NCBI GenBank assembly: GCA_037044905.1
Contig: JBAOKB010000048.1
Location: 1,116,001 to 1,180,000, forward strand
Direction of reading: 5' to 3'
DNA length: 64,000 bases
From: Hortaea werneckii
Lineage: Eukaryota; Ascomycota; Dothideomycetes; Mycosphaerellales; Teratosphaeriaceae
A program made the translations under genes and the position numbers. Positions 21,649 through 31,310 of the stretch are shown here, one piece after another. The first letter of the stretch is position 1. Every line of letters begins with the position of its first letter. Below the pieces are notes generated by a model. The model was not told where the DNA came from and did no database searches. It saw nothing but the letters and a program-made list of their open reading frames with translations.

Positions 21649-23562
21649 TCAGCCACAAACCATGCCCTCCTTCGGCACTTTCAATGTGCCTTCCTTCTCG
21701 GCATCACCAGCTTCAGCAGGTAGGTTCACTTCCTTCTTCACCTCTGGGCCCACCTCTTCGGTCTTACCACCAGGTGGCAAGCCAGACTCAACGGCTTGCT
21801 GCTCATCCTCCTTTGCGGCTTTCTCAGCTGTCACTGTGCTAGCCCCACCATTCGCTTCACCTTTTGCGTCACCGTTCGCTTCACTGTTCACCTGACCAGC
21901 TGACGCGCCATCCTTCCTCGCTTCCTCATCCTCCTGCAACTTCCGCAGATCCTTCTTCGATAGCTGCAAACTCCCCTTCTCCAGGGCCTCCTTGGGCAGC
22001 GGTCGCACATACGGCTGACAAACCCAATAAGGCCTCTTGCACCTCCGGACTGCCTCATCGCTGCTCTCAGTAGCATCTCTGACCTCGCCATTCGACTCGA
22101 CTACTACGTCCTCGTACGCCTGAGGATTCTGCGCATAGTCTAAGAGACCAATCTTGACGGCTTCTTGCGTCAGTCTAAGGACTTCCTCATACGCTTCGAT
22201 GTCGCCACTTCGGGTCCTGGCTAACGCGTCGCGGACGTTGTGGTGCTTGGAGACAAGCGGGCGCAACATATGGAAACAGTGGCTCTGCATTGCGACCATG
22301 TTTGGCTCGTATTTCAACGCGTCATCCACCTTGCCCCTTTTCTGCTGAGTGTGCTGTTTCGCCGCGTTCTTTGCCTCGCGCTTCCTCTGTCGCTTGGAGG
22401 CCTTGGATTCACGGGTCCATTCGGCGGCGTCTGGAGCTGCCCGTTTTTCTCCTGTTTGCGGCTCTGGCGCTTTTGCGTCCTCGACCGACGCAGCATCTGT
22501 GAATTGTGGAGGTGCACTAGGCTCCTCTGCTGACTTTTGTGGCTCCGTTGCAGGTTGGTCCGAAGGCAAGAAGAGTGGTTCCCGTGCTGGAGGCTCCTGC
22601 TGCAGAACATGCTCATGGATGATGTCCAGGTACCTTCGTAGCACAGCATCCATTCTGTACCCACCTTTGCCGTCCCTGCCTCTCCAGTAGTCCGTACCCT
22701 CCTGACCCACCGGCGGAGCTTTAGCAAAGATAGAAGGGTCATACAGATTTCCCTCTGCGCTCATGACAGCATCTGCGCCGGTGGCGTCAAGGCAATCTTG
22801 GATGTCATCATGTTGCAAGATGTTCCCATTTGCGAAGATGACGGTGTCCGGTGGCAAGTGCTCCCTCAGATACCTTATCATAGTCCAATCCGCAAGTCCA
22901 GTGGCGTGACCTTTCATCTCTCTGCGTCTCCCGTGAACCGTGAGGCAGCTAGCGCCTGCGCTCAGGATCATCTTCGCATATTCCAACGTCTTCTCTCTCG
23001 TCTCCTGTACCCTGATCTTCGCAGTCACCGGGATATCCAACTCTCGATGTAGCTTGTTAATAAGCTTGTAAATCGTGTCCCAGTCTTCTTGGAGGAAGGC
23101 TCCGTAATTTCCTCGTTTGGCGATACCCTGGGGACAACCGAGATTGAGATCCACCGCTTCACAATACGGCTGTACATGCTTCGCGGCCGCCAAATAATGG
23201 TCCGGATCATTCGCGCAAAATTGGACGAAAAGCGGTCTGTCATTATCAGGGTGTCCGTCCAGATACGCCTTCTCTGCTTCCACGTCCTCGAACGGCGGCG
23301 GCTGTGGTGATTGTGGCAGAAGTCCATGAGCAGGCTTCAGAGGCTCGAAGTGCTGGGTACGGTATCGGTGGGATTCGGCGAAGAGTTTGGCGTGGAACAT
23401 GGGCGAGTAGCAGAGGACGCTGCGGCGTAGGTCGGGAGGGAGGAATGAGCGCGTGAGGAGACGCCATGCAAACTCGGACTGGTCGACCATGGGCGCGACA
23501 ATGTACTTGGGCGAGCCGATCGACTCATAGAAGGCGCGGCCATGGAGCTTCTGGTTTGCCAT
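21649..23562 (-). CDS. DUS1: tRNA-dihydrouridine synthase 1 (Dus1)
   Basis: Intronless, 637 residues from the ATG at 23562, whose context (AACCATGGCA) is excellent. The start MANQKLHGRAFYESIGSPKY aligns well with other Dus1 N-termini. The flavin-binding barrel is plain: YIVAPMVDQSEFAWRLLTR, VQFCANDPDHYLAAAKH, catalytic Cys143 in VDLNLGCPQGIAKRGNYGAF, TVHGRRREMKGHATGLADW and GADAVMSAEGNLYDP. Dus1 uses FMN and NADPH to reduce U16 and U17 in the tRNA D-loop. After about residue 330 there is a long polar tail with Lys/Arg- and Ala/Glu-rich low-complexity segments, much longer than in yeast. The frame is also open upstream to 23814 and has ATGs at 23706 (and possibly none at its far end), giving a basic, acid-poor extension. 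Confidence 0.92.
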   Translation of the reverse strand: MANQKLHGRAFYESIGSPKYIVAPMVDQSEFAWRLLTRSFLPPDLRRSVLCYSPMFHAKLFAESHRYRTQHFEPLKPAHGLLPQSPQPPPFEDVEAEKAYLDGHPDNDRPLFVQFCANDPDHYLAAAKHVQPYCEAVDLNLGCPQGIAKRGNYGAFLQEDWDTIYKLINKLHRELDIPVTAKIRVQETREKTLEYAKMILSAGASCLTVHGRRREMKGHATGLADWTMIRYLREHLPPDTVIFANGNILQHDDIQDCLDATGADAVMSAEGNLYDPSIFAKAPPVGQEGTDYWRGRDGKGGYRMDAVLRRYLDIIHEHVLQQEPPAREPLFLPSDQPATEPQKSAEEPSAPPQFTDAASVEDAKAPEPQTGEKRAAPDAAEWTRESKASKRQRKREAKNAAKQHTQQKRGKVDDALKYEPNMVAMQSHCFHMLRPLVSKHHNVRDALARTRSGDIEAYEEVLRLTQEAVKIGLLDYAQNPQAYEDVVVESNGEVRDATESSDEAVRRCKRPYWVCQPYVRPLPKEALEKGSLQLSKKDLRKLQEDEEARKDGASAGQVNSEANGDAKGEANGGASTVTAEKAAKEDEQQAVESGLPPGGKTEEVGPEVKKEVNLPAEAGDAEKEGTLKVPKEGMVCG

Positions 23563-24134
23563 GGTTGCGAAAGGAGAGCGGAGGAGAGAGGGAATGGTCT
23601 GAGGGAAGGAAGGTCGCAAACCTGGCTTGCTTGCTAATCTTGGGAAAAGGTGCTGCAGCTGACCGGCAGCGCTGTTGATTCTACTGCTCCGCACTGAAGG
23701 CAGCATACACTCTTCCACTCTTCTACGATTGTGATGTGGAGTGGGATCGCTGTTGGAAAAAAGTTCGAGATGGCTGCCGCCAGTACGGCGTACGAAACTT
23801 GCCGGAAAGTCCAATCACATGTTGGCGAGTGCGGTAACCCACTGGAACTCTGTCTGAAGGTACCTACTCATTAAAAATACAAGACACGGTTGTCGAAAAT
23901 CAACGTATTCTCCAAGCACGGTGTAATTATGGTAGTAATATGATGAAGTACTAGCTGAGTGGATATCGTGCAACTACATAGTATTTGCATGCTGGAGTCG
24001 AGGCGAGATTAAAGCTAATCCTACATAGTCCTCCCGCCCTCTTGGCACTCAAACGGGGGCATGGACATGCTTCTATTCCAATAAGATGAGACAATCCGAC
24101 ATCCTAGATATACAAAACAACGGCTACCAGTCCT
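23563..24134. other. Promoter of DUS1 and 3' end of regulator gene
   Basis: The first 140 bases continue the DUS1 reading frame and may encode an alternative N-terminus from the ATG at 23706. Beyond 23830 the sequence is AT-richer and holds the DUS1 promoter and the 3' UTR of the Zn2Cys6 gene. No other element was seen. Confidence 0.4.
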
Positions 24135-26263
24135 CTAGAGCCGCATCATGCCATCATCGTCCAGCCCCTCGAGGAAATACTCCCAATCGAACCACGACAT
24201 GGCCTCGTCGCCGTCGGAAGGCGGCAGCGTTGAGGGAATGGACGACATATCCATATAAGGCGCCGCCGCATCGCTCCCGCGCTGAATGGGCGAATATGAC
24301 GGCAGAGCTGAAGTATCACTCACCCATTTCTGGGTATCGACGCCGCTTTCAGCGCCAGGAGCAGGCCGTCGCCAAAGCGCCCGCGCTTTCTGCATCAGCC
24401 GCTCTACCGGTCTCCAGAGGAGCCCGCTCTGTCCGTCGGCTACTCGCTGCGCGTACGCAGCATAGCTCTCTTCCGCAGCTCGCCAGGATCTTTCCGCGAT
24501 GGGGCTCTGCGGACTCCGACACAGCTCGGCCAAGACGACTGCGATGGCGTACCAGGGGATCCAGGTGTTCCAGCTCCAGAGCGAGAATTCCTGACAGTGC
24601 GCGTATTCCGAGAAGTTGCTTCTCCCCAGTGCGGACTCTAGCACGACCGTCGCATGCTGCAGGACGTCAACATCATCGCTTGCAGGCGGTCGACCTCTGA
24701 TCGGCGGGTAGATCGGCCTTCGGAGTATTGTGCGCATATTGGCTGAGATGTATTCTCCGCTCAACACGACGTATCTTGCGAACGGGTTTGGGGAATCCGC
24801 CAGTGCGTATTTCAGACCTTCCACGTGTTCTTCGAAGTTGCGGAAGACCTTGGCTTTCTCTTGCCATACTTCCGTGTCAGTAAGCGTTTCGGCTTTCCCT
24901 GGTTGGGTGTACCCGATGTTCGTGAATACATGTTGGTTCATCATTGCGCGGTAGGTCATAAGCGGGAACGTCATATCCGTAAAGCGCGTAGGGTAGGTGG
25001 TATTGATCGCCTCCTGAGGCGTTGTTATAAGTTCTTCGTCGTTCACATTGCTTGGCCAAACAGTGAAGTCATCTGCTCCGAGAAGAGGTTTCGTGCCCCG
25101 GTCGAAAGCGGCCTGTAAGTCAAGAAGGCCGATCATGAACCACAATTGCAGCCGGCATTCCCAATCCAATATCGATTCGTCAGCGTCGCTCTTAGCACTG
25201 AGGCCTTGTGCACTTGCTATGCGGACCACACAAGCAATCAAGGTCCACTGGTCAGCATTACACTGACAAAGTCGTAAAGTAGCCTGCGATCACATCAGTG
25301 AAAGTCTTCACTGAATGAGTGACTAAAAGTATGGCTTACGACATAGAAGGCGAAGGCTTGAAGTACTACAAAGTCTCTCGTGCTCAAAAGACCCGCCTCG
25401 CTCAAGAAAGTTTCAGTGCTAAGCCGGGTTTGCGCAACAACATCATGTTTGTGATCGAGTTCGGTCTCTGAAAGCACACATGCGCCAGCAAAGCAGATAG
25501 CGGCCTCCAGCGCACGAGCGCTGGCAGGTAGTGGAATGTTTGGATCGATTTCCCAGCCAAACCGGATGGTGGCTGCTATGCTAGGCCAATGTCCACCTTT
25601 TACAATAGGATAGTATCGTTCGCGATAACATTTCACCAACTTTGTTTTGACCCCAGGCTCCAGCCAGTTCAATGTGTTCCCACTGTCCCCGGCAGACATG
25701 CGAGGGAACAGGACGGCATTCGCACCACTGGGCCGTCGAGAATCTCCAGAGGCACTTTTTGAAAACTGGTCATTGAGAGATTCTGGCGTAGAGTCATCCT
25801 CCTGTTTAGTCTCCTCCAGCGCATCACGGAGTCCCGAAACGGCCTCTGACAATTCATTCCAGAAAGTCGGAGCGACGAGCCCTCTTAGGCTTTTCGAATT
25901 TCCAGCTGCATTCGCGTCCTCGCTTTTGATCGGAACATCGCTCACACTGGTGTCTTCCGACCGATCTTTAGATATCGGAGTCAAGGCAGGGGTGTCCTCA
26001 CCAGGGACTAATGCCGCAGCAGTGCCTCCAGGAACGACGCTCTGCAATTGCGTAACAACGGATTCTAGTCTCCCTATCCGGGCTTTGAGTGCGTCTTCCC
26101 TACTACGCGCCTTGCCACTTCGTCCCCTGGGAAGCCTTTGCCGCTGCACGGGCGTGCATTGATGGCCTGCTTTAACACAGGCAGAACATGGCAAATTCTT
26201 ATCGCATTTGGTTTTTCTTGCCTGGCACTGTTCGCAGCTGAGTCGTGCGGCTTGCATGCTCAT
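24135..26263 (-). CDS. Zn2Cys6 transcription factor with fungal-specific domain
   Basis: Two exons, 26263-25340 and 25283-24135, give 690 residues. The intron has a GTAAGC donor and a GATCGCAG acceptor and joins in phase 0. Residues 10-36 form the binuclear zinc cluster with spacing C-x2-C-x6-C-x5-C-x2-C-x6-C (CEQCQARKTKC, then DKNLPCSACVKAGHQC), followed by a basic linker (RLPRGRSGKARSRED) and a short heptad-like dimerisation segment (LKARIGRLESVVTQLQSVV). From about residue 230 the fungal-specific transcription factor middle domain follows (YPIVKGGHWPSIAATIRFGW; DWECRLQLWFMIGLLDLQAAF). The C-terminus is acidic (FDWEYFLEGLDDDG), a plausible activation segment. A nuclear DNA-binding regulator; its targets cannot be read from the sequence, and neighbours do not form an obvious pathway. 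Confidence 0.9.
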
Positions 26264-27390
26264 TGCCGTGCAGGCCAAGCTGAATATTCGCGTGTAGGAC
26301 GCGTTTGATATCTCCCTGCTGGGCGAGAGAGTCCCTTTGGTATGGGAGCATAACACTTTAAGGGCGATCTAGAAACGTCATGACTCTTGCCAAGACACTA
26401 CCGACGCCGGCTTCGTCCCTAACCTGAGTGATCCTTCGAATCCTTCTGATCCTTCCAACGCTTCTGAGAATCCTACAGGCTTCCGTTGGTGAATGGGACA
26501 TGGCCAAAGCAGCAATCACAATCAAAGTAGAGATGCTACTTGTTATATCTGTGAATGCTTTGTTTTGGAAACCTAAGCGACAAACAAGTACCACGCTAGA
26601 GAAGTATTTTGTATGGACGACAACAAAGCTTCAACTCCATCTCTCGAGAAACTCGTTACAAAATGCACGAGACGCCAAGTTCCCGCACAGAAGCGTACGA
26701 GATGAAGTGCAATCGGTCCAGCGTTGCCGGAACGTTGTTTGCAAAACACGCCCTAAACCACATGGCGCCGTAGAGTGTTTGGTTTAGCTCCCCTGATTCT
26801 TAAACCCGTATCAGCAAGTCATGGTGAAGATGTCGCAGGACAGTGAGGGTGCAGGCGAAAGCGATAGGCTGAATTAGCAAGCTTGAAATCAGACACCGAT
26901 TAGAATACTACCCCGGAATGACGGGAAACAGAAAGTGTTAGTGACTCTCATGAGCAAGAGATACTGCAGACGGCGTGGTTGATGAAAGAAGGAAGGAAAG
27001 GAGGGAACTCGAGGTTCGAATCAATGGTCTTGGGGCCCTTTGAGTGGATTCTTATCTTCTTGACATCCAATCGGCCTAGCAAGCATCTCCAAAAAGCTGT
27101 CTTTTCAACTAAAAGACAGTGCGACATATCGAAAGACTTGCTCTGCTTCCAGCCACGATCCGCTTGTAGGCGCCGCTGCAGAAGTTGCACTTGAACAGAA
27201 TCACCCTGGCTTTCAAACCACACGCTCGATGCCGCTCATCGAGGACCGCGGCGGTGGTCGTACCGACCTATCGAGCAGAAGATTTAGCAGTGAGCTCTCT
27301 TAGATTCGTCCGTTCGGGATTAGTAGTCCAAGGTAAAGGCTTCTTTTTTTTTTCTTTTTTTTTGGTGACTAAAAACGTTCAAGGAAACTC
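26264..27390. other. 1.1 kb intergenic region
   Basis: Upstream region of the Zn2Cys6 gene and 3' region of the cation transporter. T-runs interrupted by C lie at 27343-27363, next to the transporter stop. No coding sequence was identified. A GGTTCGAATC string at 27011 resembles a tRNA B box but lacks the stems. Confidence 0.4.
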
Positions 27391-28857
27391 CTACAGCTCT
27401 TTCTTCCAGAAATGCTCCGGCGCATGGCTCGTCTCGTAATCGACATGAACATAACACCTCTCCACATCCGGCAACGACTCCAATTTCGTCTGCAGTTCCT
27501 CAGCAACATCGTGCGTCTCCTGCAGAGTCATCGTTCGCTCCATGACGATATCGACTTCGACGATGAGTCGGGGACCGGAATGCCATGCGCGGACGGTATC
27601 GAGGCTGTTGATGAGCGGGCTGTGCGTCATGGAGATATAGGTGATGTGCTGCAGGAAAGAGGTATCTGCCGAGACGCCTATGAGGAGCTGGAACTCCGAA
27701 TAAGCCGTCCGGACCCATAGGAAGCTGATCAAGGCAGAGAGGATGATGGCGCCCATTGGGTCGATCCACCAGCTTTGAAACAGGTCAGTGTGTCGGCTTG
27801 GAAAAGCTAAGAAGGTTCCTTACCGCAGTTTTGACCCTCCAACGCTGGTGAGCAGGCCGAAGCCGTTGATGAATAGGTCATTCCGGTGGTCTTCCCATAA
27901 GATACGGATCTGGCTGTACTTGTTCCTTAGCGCCCAGCAATAGATGAACAAACCCAGTTTCGTTGCGAAAGCCACGCCCACCGCAATGACCGAAGGTAGG
28001 TGGAAGTCGACATCTGAGTCCTGTCGCGCAAGCTGCACAGCGGACTGCACAATCAGGATAAGCGACACAGCCGTCATGAGACCGCAAAAGGCAATATTCC
28101 CAGCCGTCTCGATCCTGGCTTTGCCGGACGGGAATCGGCGAGGGTCGACGCGGTTGACGGCGCGGTTGCAGAGGATGAGCGTCAGATTCGAGCAAGGATC
28201 GAAAATCGCGTCGGCCATTGTGGTGAAGAGGGAAAGCGACCCGGAGGCTATAGCGCCGTATAATTGTAGAATCGCCAAGCAGATGTTGGCGACAAAGGAT
28301 CCCGTGACGGCAATCTTGTACTGCAGCGCATCGGCGCCTTGCTCCTCCTTCGCTTCGCGCACATGGTCATCCACCGGCTTCAGCAGGCGTTCGATGTTCT
28401 CGTTCTGCTTTTCGTAGAATCCCTGTATCCGCTTGGCGCGCATTGTCTCCCGAGGCTTCTCGATGCCGGATGCGACGCTGCCGCATGTCCGCTTCTTGCC
28501 CACGTTGGCCCGCATGCCGCTGATTTGCTCTTCGGTCTTCAACGCGTCCCGGAGGCTGAAGGGGTCGTTAGACTGGTCGTAGTTTGGGAGCGAGTTGCCG
28601 CGTTCGACATCTTCGCGCTCTGTGCTGTCCCGGTGATAAATGGGACGTTGTCGGGCTTCCGGGTCATCGGACGACCCTGGAGGGGGTAGATAGGATGTGG
28701 TGGTACCTGGATTTTTCGAGCTGGATGATGGTCGCGTAGCTTCATTAGATGGGCCTTGAAGCGGGAGATAGCAGGACTGCTGCTGGGTCTGGGGATGTTG
28801 GTGGAAGGGATGCGGTCTGAGGGAGATGGCGTAATGCAAGTCCGGATCCTGGCTCAT
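27391..28857 (-). CDS. Cation diffusion facilitator, Mn-type motifs
   Basis: Two exons, 28857-27824 and 27772-27391, give 471 residues; donor GTAAGG, acceptor AAAG. A long cytosolic N-terminus (about 180 residues, Pro/Ser-rich) precedes the membrane domain. Helix 2 carries Asp216 and Asp220 (TMADAIFDPCSN) and helix 5 Asp323 and Asp327 (EDHRNDLFIN). In this family the DxxxD pairs are typical of manganese transporters, whereas zinc transporters have HxxxD. After the last membrane segments (WWIDPMGAIILSALISFLWV) a soluble ferredoxin-like domain ends the protein (VEVDIVMERTMTLQETHDV, CYVHVDYETSHAPEH). The probable role is export of Mn(II) from the cytosol into Golgi, vacuole or outside in exchange for protons. 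Metal preference is inferred from motif type only. Confidence 0.9.
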
Positions 28858-29476
28858 ATTGATGTATAGTATAACGATTTCTGGATCGATTCAATGCTGC
28901 ATGTACGTATAGTAGCTGTATGAAGAGAAGACAGAAAGAATGGAAGCAAGCATTAATACCTAGTAACTCGGTAGTACCTATCTTTCCCTTGCAGAGCATT
29001 GCGCAGTCACAAAGGAGGGACGGCGGGAAGATCGTCGCCAAGCGTTTCGCTGCTTCCTCAGCTCAAGAATCGCGTGATCTGCACAAGTCATGAAGTGAGT
29101 TTGCCAGATTACCATAGCTCCATTGTCATACTTGTCATTATGGTTATTACCTAGGTAGGTACCAGGATTGATGACTCTTCTCGACATGGGAAACGCTGTG
29201 TCGTCAAAGATGAGAAAGAAACTTGGGACGAGATGTTGTCTACGGAAGGCGACCGATACGGCCAATCAGTCCATCGCTACCTCGGCTACCTTGTCGCCTC
29301 GCTTGCCAACCTTTCTTACCTAGGTACCATTACTACCATTATCGCCGCAAAATGGTAGAATAGGTAATAAGTAACGTGAAAGTCTGGGTCATTCGTTCTG
29401 TTGTAAGCATACGACCGATTGGCCTACAATCGCCCCTCCGTTGAAGCTCCTTCTACTTTCGTCATCTCGCCGTAGC
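28858..29476. promoter_or_regulatory. Divergent promoter with two TACCTAGGTA palindromes
   Basis: About 620 bases between the cation transporter (minus) and the thioesterase (plus). The palindrome TACCTAGGTA is present at 29148-29157 and 29317-29326, with related ACCTAG/GTACC pieces at about 28965-28980 and 29158-29163. Two perfect copies 169 bases apart in one divergent promoter suggest a dimeric DNA-binding protein, but the factor is unknown. Confidence 0.4.
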
Positions 29477-30019
29477 ATGGCTAGACACCCCGACTTCCAG
29501 TCCCCATGGTGTCAACAACTTCTCGCTGCCCCCTCCACGACAGACATCCGGGATTCCGCCTTCGACTTTCAGAGAGATGACTCCACTAACGCATTATTCC
29601 GACAAACGCTCTACAACGGCAAGGCAGTCAAAGCCCACATCTCTTTCCGTCGGCCTTGCCAGGATCTTAATGCTCTGGAGGGCGTCGAAGAATGCAACCT
29701 CATCTCTGTAGGACCGGGCGTAGATGGTAAGACCGGTCGAGCACATGGCGGGTTTAACGCCTTGGTCCTAGACCAGGTGACAGGGAGTTGTGCCTACTTC
29801 CACGCTGGGCCGAATCCCATCTCGCCTGCTACGGCGAGGTTGGAAATCGAATACAAGGCTCCCATTAGCACGCCTTGTGTCGTTCTCGCGAGAGCCTGGG
29901 CGACAAAGAAGGAAAGACGGAAGATTTGGGTCAAGGGCGTTATTGAGGATGATCAGGGGAAAGTACTGGCTAGTGGCGAGGCACTTTATATCACCGCACG
30001 GCCGGAATCGAAACTCTGA
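29477..30019 (+). CDS. Hot-dog fold thioesterase (4HBT/PaaI-like)
   Basis: Intronless, 180 residues from the ATG at 29477 (MARHPDFQSPWCQQLLAAPS); no earlier ATG is in frame. The core helix of the hot-dog fold is seen in GRAHGGFNALVLDQVTGSCA, with the HGG turn and the Asp used by 4HBT-type thioesterases for catalysis, followed by strands ATARLEIEYKAPI, VVLARAWATKKERRKIWVKG and VLASGEALYIT. Such enzymes hydrolyse acyl-CoA thioesters. There is no clear signal; the N-terminus is neutral, so the location is uncertain. Substrate length is not predictable here. Fungal genomes encode several such proteins, some mitochondrial. Confidence 0.85.
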   Translation: MARHPDFQSPWCQQLLAAPSTTDIRDSAFDFQRDDSTNALFRQTLYNGKAVKAHISFRRPCQDLNALEGVEECNLISVGPGVDGKTGRAHGGFNALVLDQVTGSCAYFHAGPNPISPATARLEIEYKAPISTPCVVLARAWATKKERRKIWVKGVIEDDQGKVLASGEALYITARPESKL

Positions 30020-31310
30020 TTTTTCTTCATACGGGACGCGTCAATTAGACAGCGGTGATTGAGATCTTTTCCCCTTACTACAAGATCGAATAGAAATTCG
30101 ACCTTTCGGACATCTTGGGAATTGAATTGCCCCCGCCACGTACCTCCTACTACTAGACAGAGAAGCTTCAACGCAGGGCGAGCCGGCTGGGCAGACCCAG
30201 TCAACGCCCACCAGCTGCATAACATTACTTCCGTTTTTGACTTTCGAACCCATCTGCCCAGTGTAGAGAGGTACGAGGTGACTCACACTGACGGTTTCAG
30301 TGGCGTGAGGTACTGCAGTTCTTGGCGCTGTGGAGGAACATGGGGAGGTGTACCATTCCTGGACACCGCAGCCAACTCAAGCCTCTCGCCGCTGTGAAGA
30401 GTCATTCGGTTATCTGTTGCAACAGTATTGACAGGCTGTTATTGTGTTAGCTCCGCTGGAGCTTCTCACTTGTACAGGAGCTTTAAAAGGCGTCCTTATC
30501 GCCCTCATACCGTCCATTGTTCTGTATTAGATTTTGGTTTTTGTCCTTCCCTTATCGTGCCTTTCAAAAGGTGCCTTTCGCTCGCTTTCGGGCAGAGAGA
30601 TAGAAGTCAAATATAAAGCTTACCGGCCATCGGTCTTGCCAGGACAGATCATCAATACTCTGCACCCGGGTCAGTCATTGTTTTGCTTTTCGATACCCCT
30701 CTATTCCGCCCTTCGATCATCGCTTGCTATGATGCATTCCCTCCAGCATAAGACTCCGAAATGTCTTCACTCGCCGTTCCTAAACACCGTCTTGCAGGAA
30801 AAGAAACATGCTTCTGACTTTCTCACCTGAAAGCGATTCGAAGACCAGCCTAGAGCCGGTTTCTGCTGATTTCCTAAGGTATAGTGTTCGAACCGGCGTC
30901 GACGATGCTAATTTTGGACCTTTGCATCTAGGTCTGCCTTTTCAGGCGGGGAATGGGTACAGTAGACACAGTAGGCGGATAGCTCTGTGCTTTCGGCTTG
31001 GGAGTCTTTGAACATGATCGGGATGGGGTCGAACGCTCATAGTGCGGAATCGACTATGCAATGGCCATTCTCTTCACGCTCGATGGGTGTGCTTCGGACG
31101 ACATGGAAAGGGGCTCGTGGTACACAGGCAGACCGGGGAAACTCTAACCTGAACGATCCTCACCGGCTTCTGTCGCCAGGAACAGAGATGCTCGCTCACT
31201 CCAATGTCATGCAGACGACGTGGAAGTACCAAGTTGGTACGTTGTGATGGTACACTTTAAGCATAAAACTACACACCACGCTTCCAAACCCAACTAGATC
31301 CAAACCTCAC
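30020..31310. other. 1.3 kb convergent intergenic region
   Basis: Between the 3' ends of the thioesterase (plus) and DRS1 (minus). Several open frames of 60-110 codons occur but none has family resemblance or an ordered composition. No repeat or RNA gene was recognised. Confidence 0.4.

Noticed and set aside
27005..27030. tRNA B-box-like string GGTTCGAATC
   Set aside because: The flanking bases cannot form the T-arm or acceptor stems and no A box is found upstream.
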